Positions 44,540-53,598 of a stretch of 64,000 nucleotides of DNA are shown here, one piece after another. Origin of the DNA: Polynucleobacter sp. MWH-UH23A (GTDB lineage: Bacteria > Pseudomonadota > Gammaproteobacteria > Burkholderiales > Burkholderiaceae); the NCBI RefSeq assembly GCF_040409805.1, contig NZ_CP099572.1, positions 558,001-622,000 on the forward strand, in the 5' to 3' direction. Below the pieces are notes generated by a model. The model saw only the letters and a program-made list of their open reading frames with translations. It ran no database searches and was not told the DNA's origin. The translations under genes and the position numbers were made by a program. How positions within the stretch are numbered: position 1 is the first letter of the stretch; every line of letters begins with the position of its first letter.

Positions 44540-45070
44540 TTAATTATTTAGATCAAGCTCGGCTATTTTGAAACCTGTCTCTGGTGAGGCCGTATTTATA
44601 TGAAAGCCTAGTTCTCTAACCATCTTTAACATCTTAATATTGCCGGTTAATATATACCCAATCATTTTTTTTAAGTTTTGCTGTTGAGCATGATTTATTA
44701 GGTATTTCATCAAATTCATGCCAACTCCATGAGCTGCATATTCATCCCCAATGCTAATTGAAAACTCACAGACATTCTCTGAATCTATGGCGACATATCT
44801 AGCTATGCCTATAATTTTTTCAATATTACTGTGAGTGATAACTGCTACAAATGCCATCTCTTTTTTATAATCTAACTCTAAGATATCTTCCAGAAAAGCA
44901 TCAGGCAATTTTAAGATGGCATGAGCAAATCTTAAATATCGATTTTCTTGAGAGAGTTGATTAAAAAGCTCAATAAGTCCCTTTTTATCATTTTTTGCAA
45001 TAGGCCTAATGCAATAGGAAAAGCCATCTCTTATTGCGTGAATTGTTTCGCTACAAGAGTTACTCTTCAT
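44540..45070 (-). CDS. GNAT-family acetyltransferase
   Basis: 176 residues from MKSNSCSETI. GNAT core: YCIRPIAKNDKKGLIELFNQ, IGIARYVAI, CEFSISIGDEYAAHGVGMNL (acetyl-CoA loop, a degenerate Q/RxxGxG/A) and MVRELGFHI. ATG 45070 overlaps the previous gene's stop by 11 bases and is preferred over the frame extension to 45154. Resembles the acetyltransferase domain of Pat-type proteins. Confidence 0.78.
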   Translation of the reverse strand: MKSNSCSETIHAIRDGFSYCIRPIAKNDKKGLIELFNQLSQENRYLRFAHAILKLPDAFLEDILELDYKKEMAFVAVITHSNIEKIIGIARYVAIDSENVCEFSISIGDEYAAHGVGMNLMKYLINHAQQQNLKKMIGYILTGNIKMLKMVRELGFHINTASPETGFKIAELDLNN

Positions 45071-45293
45071 ATTCACTCTTAGTATCTTTTCGAAAATGAT
45101 AGTCGTCTTTAATCTTTTGATTTTCCTGACGATAGCCAATGATGAGTAATGCAATGGAGAGGATTAAGAAAATCCCAGCAACCATAAATGCTGCTGTAGG
45201 AGATTCATGAGTTTCTGGCCAGTTAGCAAAAAACTGAGCAAATGCGATAGTGGCTATAGATACCAAAAGAACAGCAAAAATGAGCTTTTTCAT
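45060..45293 (-). CDS. Small two-helix membrane protein
   Basis: 77 residues: a signal-like first helix (KKLIFAVLLVSIATIAFAQF), a second helix (FMVAGIFLILSIALLIIGY) and an acidic tail. Overlaps the start of the GNAT gene. Unknown function. Confidence 0.6.
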   Translation of the reverse strand: MKKLIFAVLLVSIATIAFAQFFANWPETHESPTAAFMVAGIFLILSIALLIIGYRQENQKIKDDYHFRKDTKSEYEE

Positions 45294-45374
45294 AAAATGT
45301 CCTTAGACGTTTTATTGAAGTATCAGCTTAACTTATTCTGATTATTATTGCTGTCTTGTTTAAGGCGGTAAAAG

Positions 45375-45725
45375 CTATAACAGTTGAACCCCAAATCTCT
45401 TCATCAACAGGGCAAACATGCCAAAGCAGATAACAGTTACCACAATACTTGCGCCCATAGTTATCCAAAAACCTAATTTAGGCAGTAGATAAGGAAATAG
45501 GAGGAACATCGGCAATGTTGGTATCACATACCAAAAAGTGTAATAAGCATGGTTTGCTACCTTTTCTTCTGGCTGATTCTCAATGAACAGCCAGGTCAAG
45601 GTAAGTAGTGTCATCAAGGGCAATGCCGCAATAAATCCCCCTAATTTGTCACTTCGCTTAGCTACCTCACTAATGAATACAACCATCCCGGCTGTGAGCA
45701 AGTATTTGGTGATGATCCAAGTCAT
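45375..45725 (-). CDS. DUF3147 membrane protein
   Basis: 116 residues, four helices; KYLLTAGMVVFISEVAKRSD and LGGFIAALPLMTLLTLTWLF match the DUF3147 pattern. RBS GGAGG lies upstream of ATG 45725. Starts 9 bases after the GDT1-family gene, so it may share its manganese control. Confidence 0.78.
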   Translation of the reverse strand: MTWIITKYLLTAGMVVFISEVAKRSDKLGGFIAALPLMTLLTLTWLFIENQPEEKVANHAYYTFWYVIPTLPMFLLFPYLLPKLGFWITMGASIVVTVICFGMFALLMKRFGVQLL

Positions 45726-45734
45726 AACGCCTCC

Positions 45735-46307
45735 TTAAAATAATTTATCAACTTCAAGCAATGTTAGAACCCCCATGACGGCGAAGATACCTGCCGCTAT
45801 TGAGTGAACCAATTTCATCGGAATCTTTGTCGCAAACTTATTGCCAACAAAGACTGCTGGGACATCTGCAATCAACATTCCCAATGTAGTACCAACTACA
45901 ACTGCTAAAGGGGCAGCATAGTGAGCCGCTAAAGCAATAGTAGCCAATTGAGTCTTGTCACCCATCTCTGCTAAGAAGAAGGTAATAAAGGTTGCTCCAA
46001 ATACGCCCAAGTGTTTAGCGACTTGCGTTTCTTCTTCCTCAATCTTGTCAGGAATAAGTGTCCAAATTGCCATACCAATAAATGAAGCACCTAGAATCCA
46101 TCGCAATACTTCAGGATTGACCATTGCTGTAATCCAGGCTCCTAATGCGCCAGCCAAGCCGTGATTGATGATGGTTGCCGCAAGAATACCTAAAATGATG
46201 GGAACTGGCTTTTTAAAGCGGGCCGCAAGAATAAAAGCCAGTAATTGGGTTTTATCGCCCATCTCGGCAAGAGTCACAACGCCAGTGGAGATTAAGAGTG
46301 AATCCAT
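45735..46307 (-). CDS. GDT1/TMEM165-family (UPF0016) manganese exporter
   Basis: 190 residues with six helices and two copies of the cation motif ExGDKT (LAEMGDKTQLLAF and LAEMGDKTQLATI), one per inverted repeat half. Bacterial members (MneA type) export Mn2+. The predicted manganese riboswitch directly upstream supports that function. Confidence 0.92.
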   Translation of the reverse strand: MDSLLISTGVVTLAEMGDKTQLLAFILAARFKKPVPIILGILAATIINHGLAGALGAWITAMVNPEVLRWILGASFIGMAIWTLIPDKIEEEETQVAKHLGVFGATFITFFLAEMGDKTQLATIALAAHYAAPLAVVVGTTLGMLIADVPAVFVGNKFATKIPMKLVHSIAAGIFAVMGVLTLLEVDKLF

Positions 46308-46320
46308 CTTGATAGTCCTC

Positions 46321-46486
46321 TAGGCTGTGACATAAACAAATGACTACAACGCACCCACAGCCTAAGTAAGTGTTTGTAGTCAAAAGTCTTGCCAAGTATC
46401 TAAACCACTTACACCATAAGCTAGCAGCTTAAGTATGTTGATGTAAGCCATCTTCTGTAGAGAAGAGAGGCTACTCCCTAGTGACA
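46321..46486 (-). ncRNA. yybP-ykoY manganese riboswitch
   Basis: On the minus strand the leader reads GGGAGTAGCC, then CATCAACATACTT, then GGCAAGACTTTTG, the conserved blocks of the yybP-ykoY (Mn2+-sensing) aptamer, ahead of a GDT1-family gene, the classical target. Downstream, GACTACAA (46381-46374) can pair with TTGTAGTC (46349-46342), and TAGGCTGTG (46364-46356) with CACAGCCTA (46329-46321). The two stems interleave, so only one can form. CACAGCCTA abuts the gene's AGAGGA ribosome-binding site, suggesting translational control. Confidence 0.85.
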
Positions 46487-46580
46487 GGTAAATTATAGCA
46501 ATATCTTTGTGACGGGATTGTGAAATGTTGTTTTTGCGATCTTAAACGACAAAATTATTAAATAAGCATAGAATTAAAGT

Positions 46581-46913
46581 ATGAGAAAAATTTGTATTAC
46601 TCTCTGTCTAAGTTTGTTTGCTAGCCTAATCCATGCAGGTAGTATGCCCGTATCTGCCGACTCGATATCCCAAGTTCATTCTGGGCATATGGTTCAGCAT
46701 GATTGCCATACAAAAAGTGATGTAAATGGTGAGAAGTCACAATCAACCAACTATCAAGCACAACATCAGTGTTGTTTAGGCGTAGTGGCAAACTTATCCA
46801 CAAGCCAATATATCCAGCCCAATTTGTCAAATCAATTTATTTTTCAAGTGCCCCAACTCATTATTGAGGCAGTCCCAAGTCACATATTCAAACCTCCAAG
46901 ATTCATTAGTTAA
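46581..46913 (+). CDS. Small His/Cys-rich exported protein (copper-related)
   Basis: 110 residues. The signal peptide ends near SLIHAGSM. Mature part has HSGHMVQHDCHTK and QHQCCLGVV, potential metal ligands, and a C-terminal PSHIFKPPRFIS, a tail seen in small proteins of copper-resistance clusters (DUF2946-like). First gene of a four-gene rightward cluster of copper-type proteins. Confidence 0.65.
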   Translation: MRKICITLCLSLFASLIHAGSMPVSADSISQVHSGHMVQHDCHTKSDVNGEKSQSTNYQAQHQCCLGVVANLSTSQYIQPNLSNQFIFQVPQLIIEAVPSHIFKPPRFIS

Positions 46914-46971
46914 TTAAGCAGTTAACTAAATTTTTGTGGCGATTTGCCACGTCTACGTATTGGAGAAAAAT

Positions 46972-47682
46972 ATGAACATGACTCACTACATGGAGTTATT
47001 GGCTGTTAACCAGCCTTGGAATTTAATTATCTTTATGGCCATCCCAGTCATCTTGGCTGAGACATTGGCTATTACAGAGCTGTACTTGCTCTTTACTCGC
47101 AAGTTTGACGGTGCCCTGTATTACCTCAATCGCTTTGCTGGGATTGCAGTAGGCATCTACTTTATTGGCATCATTTATTACATCATGACCAATGCTGTTA
47201 TTCCTATCACTAAAGCTGGTGAATGGAGAACGATTGTTGATCCGATCGCAGTAGGTAGTTATGTGATTGCAGGCCTGCCTTTAATTTGGATTGCCCTACA
47301 AGAGTTCGGTTTAGTTAATCGAGCTTTAGATCAAATGGACAAGCTTAAGATTCACGCAATTTGCGTAGCCTTATTCTTAGTGTTCGGACACATCGCGATG
47401 ATTGCAGGCATGGTTGATCCAAGTATTCTTGGCTACAAGGGTGCTAGCGCCCATCAAATGAGTTCGGGCTCTGATGATCATGAGTTTTGCCATCCCGAAG
47501 AGCATGAAAAGATGATGAAACAACATCAACAAATGATGGGTAATATGACGCCTGATCAAATGAAGCAGATGCAAAAGCAAGTGCCTATGAATGGCGGACA
47601 AATCCCAATGGGTGGTGGCCAAATGCCTCAGCAGATGAAGAATGGTCAGATGCCAATGAGCAACCAAGGACACAATCATTAA
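46972..47682 (+). CDS. Multi-helix membrane protein with Met/His-rich tail (DUF6803-like)
   Basis: 236 residues. Five or so helices: LIIFMAIPVILAETLAITELYLLF, FAGIAVGIYFIGIIYYIM, YVIAGLPLIWIAL and ICVALFLVFGHIAMIAGM. The last 80 residues are Met/His/Gln/Gly-rich (HQMSSGSDDHEFCHPEEHE, then MMKQHQQMMG and repeated GGQMP/NGQMP), a likely Cu(I)/Cu(II)-binding tail. ATG 46972 has TTGGAG upstream. Inferred role in copper handling. Confidence 0.75.
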   Translation: MNMTHYMELLAVNQPWNLIIFMAIPVILAETLAITELYLLFTRKFDGALYYLNRFAGIAVGIYFIGIIYYIMTNAVIPITKAGEWRTIVDPIAVGSYVIAGLPLIWIALQEFGLVNRALDQMDKLKIHAICVALFLVFGHIAMIAGMVDPSILGYKGASAHQMSSGSDDHEFCHPEEHEKMMKQHQQMMGNMTPDQMKQMQKQVPMNGGQIPMGGGQMPQQMKNGQMPMSNQGHNH

Positions 47683-47734
47683 TAAAAGGTTTGCCCGAAA
47701 GAGCAGCCTTTATTTGAAGAAAGAGATGGTTGAT

Positions 47735-48196
47735 ATGAAATTAGTTAATCAACAAAGAAGAATAATTTCTTTAGGACTTGTTCTGTTGCCAACAATGGGT
47801 TTTGCGGCAACTGAGAAGCCAGTAATAACGATGTGGAAAAGCCCAACTTGCGGTTGCTGTAAAGATTGGGCTGACCATGTTGAAAAGAATGGTTTTACTG
47901 TAAAAACTTATACAGATGGCAATGACGAGATTCGTAAAAAGCTAGGCATGCCCATTCAGTTTGGCTCTTGTCATACCGCTTTGATTGATGGTTATGCGAT
48001 CGAGGGTCATGTTCCAGCAAAAGAAATTAAGCGCCTATTAGCAGAAAAACCCAAGGCGATTGGACTCTCTGTTCCTGCTATGCCTCTTGGCTCTCCAGGC
48101 ATGGATGGCCCTGAATACAAGGGTAGAAAAGATTCATACGATGTTTTACTAATTGGACTAAATAGTAAGCCTAGCGTTTATCAATCCTATAGATAA
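47735..48196 (+). CDS. DUF411 metal-binding protein
   Basis: 153 residues (start 47735; 47714 or 47726 possible). A signal peptide ends at MGFAATEKP. The DUF411 core has WKSPTCGCCKDWADHV (CGCC), GSCHTALIDGYAIEGHVPA and PAMPLGSPGMDGP. The family is periplasmic, binds copper and is found in copper/silver resistance clusters. Confidence 0.9.
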   Translation: MKLVNQQRRIISLGLVLLPTMGFAATEKPVITMWKSPTCGCCKDWADHVEKNGFTVKTYTDGNDEIRKKLGMPIQFGSCHTALIDGYAIEGHVPAKEIKRLLAEKPKAIGLSVPAMPLGSPGMDGPEYKGRKDSYDVLLIGLNSKPSVYQSYR

Positions 48197-48206
48197 AGGA
48201 ATTGAA

Positions 48207-48473
48207 ATGAGTGAAATTAATTTAAGTGTGAGTGGTATGACATGTGGCTCATGCGTTAAGCATGTGACCAATGCTCTTAAATCATTAGATGGCGTTGAGG
48301 ATTTAGTCGTTGATTTAGCCGCCGGCAAAGTCAAAATAACTAGAACTACGGATAAGTCAGATGATTTAATTGCGGCATTAAAAGAGGACGGTTATCCAGC
48401 GCAATTAGATTCCGGTGGTGCGCCTCAAGCTAAACAGGGCGGAGACTGTGGTGGCGGTTGCTCTTGTTCTTAA
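48207..48473 (+). CDS. Heavy-metal-associated (HMA) copper chaperone-like protein
   Basis: 88 residues. HMA domain with the GMTCGSCVKHV CxxC motif and a typical ferredoxin-like strand order. A Cys-rich tail (CGGGCSCS) follows, unusual for CopZ and a possible second metal site. RBS AAAGGAATTG before ATG 48207. Last gene of the copper cluster. Confidence 0.9.
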   Translation: MSEINLSVSGMTCGSCVKHVTNALKSLDGVEDLVVDLAAGKVKITRTTDKSDDLIAALKEDGYPAQLDSGGAPQAKQGGDCGGGCSCS

Positions 48474-49099
48474 TTCGCCTTGGGAAGGCCAGGGCTGAGT
48501 TAAGTATCCTCAGTCCCGGTCAGATCCATAGACCGGATTTGGGTTAAAGTGGCTTCTACATTAGTTTGTCGAGTTAGCCGACAAACGTATTGATAAAGTG
48601 TCGCGTTTCCGGACACTTGTATGTCTCTTGAGTTGCCTTGAGATGTCGAGTCTCAATTCGGCATCTCACCATTGCTGCTAATTGCCATTCAATAGATCTC
48701 CAGTGCCTTCAACATTAGCTATCTTTCTGAGCTTACTTAGAGAGCATAAAGGTTCTGATATTGGTTTATTCAATAAACTAGATAGACCAGGCAGGTTCAT
48801 TAAGAGGTAGTTTTTATCAGATAGTGGCTTGAAATATAGCCGCTACTGTTTTAGCGTCTGCGTATTAATTTTTATGAGCTTTACAGTAAGTTCAACGTAT
48901 TGATTGAGCCCCGAACTTTTTGATGAATTAAGGCCGGTACAATCAGTAAGAAAAAGAATTTGCAAAGTTTGTGACTCTTTTCGGAGGGGTGGTATGTATT
49001 TATTAAGGTTTACCCCATAAAGATTTTTTGTTTTTGTTCAAATAGGTTGGGTTAATATAAAAAAATTATAATTAATTAACTTTATTCTAAGGAACGATA
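48474..49099. other. 626-base gap: hairpin and paired palindromes, no gene seen
   Basis: CCGGTC-N9-GACCGG hairpin at 48516-48536, possibly ending the copper cluster although without a T-tract. The compound palindromes at 48564-48618 are described separately. From 48640 to 49085 I find no coding frame, RNA or repeat. Confidence 0.5.
48564..48618. repeat. Left compound palindrome of the 48.6-62.1 kb block
   Basis: Two palindromes: GTTTGTCG-N7-CGACAAAC (48564-48586) and AAGTGTC-N9-GACACTT (48596-48618, loop GCGTTTCCG). The second is the exact reverse complement, over 23 bases, of 62058-62080. TCTCTTGAG follows shortly to the right in both copies. Confidence 0.8.
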
Positions 49100-49930
49100 G
49101 TGGACAACCTTATTCAGGGAAGTAATCAGTCAAGCGAGAGTTCAATATACAAGGCAAGCCTGTTATTTTTAGTCATAACAAGTTGGGTAAGCGGTATTTC
49201 ATTCGCTTTATATATATTTGCTTTCTATATTCTGGCTAACACATTAAGTGCAGTGGAGGCATGGAATAGTGTCCTGCCTCAGCTGTACAGTCCAACGAAA
49301 CCAGCGGCAATGACGGGAATGATCTCGCATTTCTTTTTTGGCAGTCTTTTGCTGATCATGGGGCCAATTCAATTTAGCGAAACTATTCGAAAGCGTTTTA
49401 CAGACTTTCATCGTTGGACAGGATTGTTTTACACATTATCTGCTTTTGTGACCGGGTTAGGTGGAGTAGTTTTCTTGGCTGTTTGGGGGGCGGCAGGTGG
49501 AACTCCAATGCTTGTTGGGTTCGCGCTTTATGGAATTTTAATGATGCTTGGATCAGTCCAGACTGTTAGGTATGCATTACTTCGTCAATTTGAGCTTCAT
49601 CGTCAATGGGCGATCAGATTATTTGCCCTCGTTTTAGGCTCTTGGATTTATCGAATGGGTTATGGATTCATTCATACTACTTTGGGAGGATGGGGTTTGG
49701 GCGTTAATTTTTCGGGACCTTTAGATTATTTTATGGATTTTGCATTTTTTGTTATTCCGCTAATGGTCGCTGAAATTGTCATTAGAAAAAGAAAGGGTGC
49801 GGTGCATTCCTTTTGGAGTTTTTCTGGCACTGCGATTTGTTTGATAACTGGGCTGCTAATATGCAGGGAAACCTACTATTTCTTGGCTACTTCTTGGGGT
49901 GGACCGATCGGAAGTCTTTTTGGTGCTTGA
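49100..49930 (+). CDS. DUF2306-like membrane protein
   Basis: 276 residues, about seven helices. FGSLLLIMGPIQFSETIRKRFTDFHRWTGLFY and the later FELHRQWAIRLFALVLG give the two spaced HR(W/Q) motifs of DUF2306, possibly heme or quinone related. GTG start 49100 with AAGGAA upstream. First gene of the accessory block. Confidence 0.75.
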   Translation: MDNLIQGSNQSSESSIYKASLLFLVITSWVSGISFALYIFAFYILANTLSAVEAWNSVLPQLYSPTKPAAMTGMISHFFFGSLLLIMGPIQFSETIRKRFTDFHRWTGLFYTLSAFVTGLGGVVFLAVWGAAGGTPMLVGFALYGILMMLGSVQTVRYALLRQFELHRQWAIRLFALVLGSWIYRMGYGFIHTTLGGWGLGVNFSGPLDYFMDFAFFVIPLMVAEIVIRKRKGAVHSFWSFSGTAICLITGLLICRETYYFLATSWGGPIGSLFGA

Positions 49931-50251
49931 ATAATTCATATCCCTTTATAAACAACGGGGGGCTTATTACTGGGCTTTAGTAATTATTCAATCTTAAGCC
50001 TTTGATTTTTCTTTGTGTAATCTTGTTTCATTTCACTTTCCGTTAATTTTTGATTCCACATGTCAAAATGGCGAAGTTAGATATTTTTTGATTACTCATT
50101 ATGGAGCTTTAAGCCAGATTTCTGGATATAGCTTTAGATGAATTAGCGCTAGGCTAATTGCGGATAAGGTGAGTATTTGACTCAGTAGGTATTTTTTAAG
50201 GTTTAATGATTGGTCAATATAATCATTATAGTAAATTATTTAAGGTTATAT
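49931..50251. other. 321-base gap, no gene seen
   Basis: AT-rich; presumably holds the end of the DUF2306 transcript and the promoter for the cytochrome gene. I see no clear terminator, repeat or RNA. Confidence 0.4.
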
Positions 50252-52045
50252 ATGCGCACCTCGAAGCTCAAATGCATTCTTGCTTGCCTTTTATCCCCCC
50301 TTTTTTTTGCCGAAATCGCCTTCGCTGCTGATGCTAGTTCAATTAACCCGGTTATTTATTTAAATCAAGGGTGGACCGCGAAGCAAAGATCTTTTTTTTA
50401 CTGGGCTCCCCAGGGATCTGCGTTGCTTTCATATGACATATATCTTGCCTTAGAGTTACCGGACTCTAAGGAGTTATTTAACTCTATTGCACAAACCGAT
50501 AAATTTGGTCTTTTGCATGATGGTGTTGATGCTGAATATAACCCTGACGGCTTGCCAATCGGCATAGCTAAGTCTGTCGTTTCATCTGGTAGATATAAGG
50601 GTGAGTACGCAGGTTTAACTTGCGCCGCCTGCCATACTGGACAAGTTCAATATAAAGGTCGACAAATTCGAATTGATGGTGGATTGGCAAATCGCTTTGA
50701 GCTGTATTTATGGATTTCAACTTTATCTAAGTCCCTAGATGCCGCCTTAAATAATCCTAGTAAATTTGATGCCCTTTACGCTAGAGTTAACTCAAGATCA
50801 AAAGTATCCGAAAATGATTTAAGAGGTCGACTTAAGGTCGATGCGGAAAACGTTCGTCTTCAGATCACAAATTCATTTGTGGTTCCATTTAATCCGGGTC
50901 CAGGAAGAACGGATGCTTTTATTCAGGAAAATAATACTTTTGCAGCTGTAAAGACGGGAATTCATGAGAACACTCGTCCGGCAATTGCACCAGTAAAGCC
51001 GCCAGTTTTATGGAATACCCCACATTCAGCTTGGGTGGAATATAGCGGCATTCAGGATAACCCGCTCATTCGTAACTTTAGTGAATCTCTAGGTGTTTTT
51101 GCAAGATATAGCTTAGAGCAAAATCCCACTGGCAAGGTTTCATTTGAAACTACAACTGATATTAAGTCTATCCTCAAAATTGAGAGTCTTCTTAGGAAAT
51201 TGGCGCCACCACAATGGCCTCAAGCTGACTTAGGTGCGCTTGATGGTCGCAAGGTCAAGGAGGGGGCAAAATACTTCAAGCAATACTGCCAGGAATGTCA
51301 TTCAAGCTATCCATATCGCTGGAGTGAAGCTAGAAAAGAAGGAAAGCGCTTTATTGAAAATGCAATGGTGCCTATTGACGTAATTGGAACTGATAAAACC
51401 CATTTTCAATCAGTTATGTTTGATCCAAAACCAACAATGTTGACTCGTCATTTAGCCCAATATTTCGATGGTAAGCCAATCGTTAATACCGGTGATTTCT
51501 TTAATGCATTTGAGCCAACAATGATTGAATTATCTTTGAAAACAGCTGGCATTACGTCTAAGGCTGAAATTCTTGATGCAAATGGCTACACATTTTTTGG
51601 TGATGATCCAAAGTTAAAGCCACCTTTCAACAGTTTGAAGGCCGCACCTCGTGATGGAAGTTGGTCTAATGCGCCATTTCTACATAATGGCTCTGTGCCA
51701 AACATTTATGAATTGTTACTGCCCGCCTCTCAAAGGTCAAAAACATTCTATGTTGGAAGGGAGTTTGATCCAGTAAAGCTTGGTGTAGATACAACTGGTA
51801 CCTCAGGGAAGTTCTTAATGGATACCCGCCTAGTGGGTAACTCTAACTCAGGACATTCATTTGAGTCTAGACCGGGGCCAGGTGTCATTGGACCAAAGTT
51901 AACTGACGTACAGCGTTATGCAATCATTGAGTACCTGAAATCTATCCCGGAAGTTGCTGGAAGGGTAACGCCTTTTGGAGGGCCTGAGAAGCCAAGTATT
52001 GCCTCTCAGGATCCTACCTGGTTTAACTTTAAGCACCCATACTAA
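50252..52045 (+). CDS. Exported di-heme c-type cytochrome (peroxidase/RoxA-like superfamily)
   Basis: 597 residues. Sec signal peptide ending at AEIAFAADAS. Two heme-c sites: TCAACH (residues 124-128) and YCQECH (around residue 348). The C-terminal half has WSNAPFLHNGSVPNIYELLLPASQR, followed by FYVGREFDPVKLGVD and GPKLTDVQRYAIIEYLKSIP. This signature occurs in long di-heme cytochromes related to bacterial cytochrome c peroxidases and rubber oxygenase RoxA. Reaction unknown. The start codon of the next gene lies 14 bases after its stop. Confidence 0.82.
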   Translation: MRTSKLKCILACLLSPLFFAEIAFAADASSINPVIYLNQGWTAKQRSFFYWAPQGSALLSYDIYLALELPDSKELFNSIAQTDKFGLLHDGVDAEYNPDGLPIGIAKSVVSSGRYKGEYAGLTCAACHTGQVQYKGRQIRIDGGLANRFELYLWISTLSKSLDAALNNPSKFDALYARVNSRSKVSENDLRGRLKVDAENVRLQITNSFVVPFNPGPGRTDAFIQENNTFAAVKTGIHENTRPAIAPVKPPVLWNTPHSAWVEYSGIQDNPLIRNFSESLGVFARYSLEQNPTGKVSFETTTDIKSILKIESLLRKLAPPQWPQADLGALDGRKVKEGAKYFKQYCQECHSSYPYRWSEARKEGKRFIENAMVPIDVIGTDKTHFQSVMFDPKPTMLTRHLAQYFDGKPIVNTGDFFNAFEPTMIELSLKTAGITSKAEILDANGYTFFGDDPKLKPPFNSLKAAPRDGSWSNAPFLHNGSVPNIYELLLPASQRSKTFYVGREFDPVKLGVDTTGTSGKFLMDTRLVGNSNSGHSFESRPGPGVIGPKLTDVQRYAIIEYLKSIPEVAGRVTPFGGPEKPSIASQDPTWFNFKHPY

Positions 52046-52058
52046 ATTCGGATCTTTT

Positions 52059-53552
52059 ATGTCAGATCATGTTGACGGCCCAAGATCAATGGCGGATCCG
52101 TCCATTGATCTGACGGATATATATGCCTTCACTAGCCCTGAAGATCCCAGCAATACTGTAATAGTTATAAACGTTTTTCCAGGGGCCGGGCAGAATGCAT
52201 GGTTCTCGAATGCCGCTTACTACACTGCAATTTTAAAAAGAGTTCAAATTGATGGCATTGAGAAAAAAGCCGCATTTAGTTCGGTAGGCAGTGAGATATG
52301 TTTTAGATTTAAATTTGAGAGTCTTGAGCGAACTCCTGATGATGGATCTTTAGTTCAGATGGGCACATGCATGTTGCCCGATGGCACGACACTAAAAATT
52401 CGAGTCGGCGATATTCGAGGCTCTTCAACATATGATGGAAAAATTCGAGTTTATGCCGGCCTTAGATCGGATCCTTTTTTCATTGGTTGGTACAACGAAC
52501 CAACGTTAAGAGGCGGCTCGAATTTAACGCAAGATGACAATGTTCTAGCGTTGGTGATTGAGTTCAACACAAGATCAGTATTACATCCCGAGCTTGGTTC
52601 TCTTTTTGGCGTAGTTGGCGAGTCGTCGCCAGTAGATAAAACACCTAATTTGAATGCCATACCCAGATTTGATTGGGCCGGAAGACCTGAGCTAGCTAAC
52701 TATCTCATTACCATTCCTGGCGATGTAAATTTACTCGACTTGTGGAATCAACAAACTCCCTACGGCGTAGATCCTGTGGTGCTTCCGTTATTTCGCGAGC
52801 GACTTAAGAAGCACTTTCGAATTTGGGACATGAAAGACGGAAAGAGGGATTGGTCTGAGGAAGATTTAAATGCAAATGTGAACATTTTCTTAAATGACTT
52901 TTTGCTTATAGATGTATCTAAAAAAACTACAGACAACAGTAATCTTGAAATTGAGAAGAGTGTAATAAACGGGAGGAAGCACACAACAGGCGGTGGGCGA
53001 ACGCTGGATTGTAATGCTGTGGATATTTTACTTACCTGGATGATCAATCGAGATAGTGGTCCTTTCCTACAGAGTCCAGCAACCCAAGCAACCAAGAAGG
53101 CTGAAATTAAATTCCCATATCTTGCCGCTCCAAATACCGCTTTACTAACAATTGAAAAGTCTGTGGAGCTCAATTTAAGTGAGTCGCAGCTGTGGAAAAT
53201 TGTTGGAAACTTTTCCGCCTCCTGGAATTCGTTGATTGCTGAAGTCAACTCAACCGGCACCGGTCCTGATGCTATTAGAACAATGATCTTGACCGATGGA
53301 AGGGTGATTGTCGAGCGTATGTTGACTAAAGATGACTCCATTAAGACTCTTAAGTATGAGCTGATTAGTGGTATGCCAGTTAGCACTTTGACAGGCGTTC
53401 TTATGGTTTTACCTGCCATTAAAGGTAGCAAATTAGTTTGGAAAGTTAATTACCTTCCTGCTGGGCAGGGGGAGATATTTGTTAGGCAAGAATTAATTAC
53501 TTGGATGAATGCAGGTTTATTGTTCTTAAGAGGAATTCGTATTAATAAATAG
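52059..53552 (+). CDS. DUF4331 protein fused to a SRPBCC-like domain
   Basis: 497 residues from MSDHVDGPRS. The N-terminal two thirds match DUF4331 (MADPSIDLTDIYAFTSPEDP, VIVINVFPGAG, RIWDMKDGKRDW). From about residue 360 a SRPBCC (polyketide-cyclase/START-like) domain follows: LNLSESQLWKIVGNFSASWN, TMILTDGRVIVERMLTKDD, KLVWKVNYLPAG. SRPBCC domains bind hydrophobic ligands. No signal peptide is visible although the cytochrome neighbour is exported. The fusion is unusual in my experience. Confidence 0.75.
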   Translation: MSDHVDGPRSMADPSIDLTDIYAFTSPEDPSNTVIVINVFPGAGQNAWFSNAAYYTAILKRVQIDGIEKKAAFSSVGSEICFRFKFESLERTPDDGSLVQMGTCMLPDGTTLKIRVGDIRGSSTYDGKIRVYAGLRSDPFFIGWYNEPTLRGGSNLTQDDNVLALVIEFNTRSVLHPELGSLFGVVGESSPVDKTPNLNAIPRFDWAGRPELANYLITIPGDVNLLDLWNQQTPYGVDPVVLPLFRERLKKHFRIWDMKDGKRDWSEEDLNANVNIFLNDFLLIDVSKKTTDNSNLEIEKSVINGRKHTTGGGRTLDCNAVDILLTWMINRDSGPFLQSPATQATKKAEIKFPYLAAPNTALLTIEKSVELNLSESQLWKIVGNFSASWNSLIAEVNSTGTGPDAIRTMILTDGRVIVERMLTKDDSIKTLKYELISGMPVSTLTGVLMVLPAIKGSKLVWKVNYLPAGQGEIFVRQELITWMNAGLLFLRGIRINK

Positions 53553-53598
53553 AGCTCTACTATTGGTAAGGTTTTAATATTTTTTTTGGATCTTTTTT

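Noticed and set aside
47377..47679. 100-codon minus-strand His-rich frame
   Set aside because: It is the antisense of the Met/His-rich tail of the copper membrane protein; low-complexity artefact.
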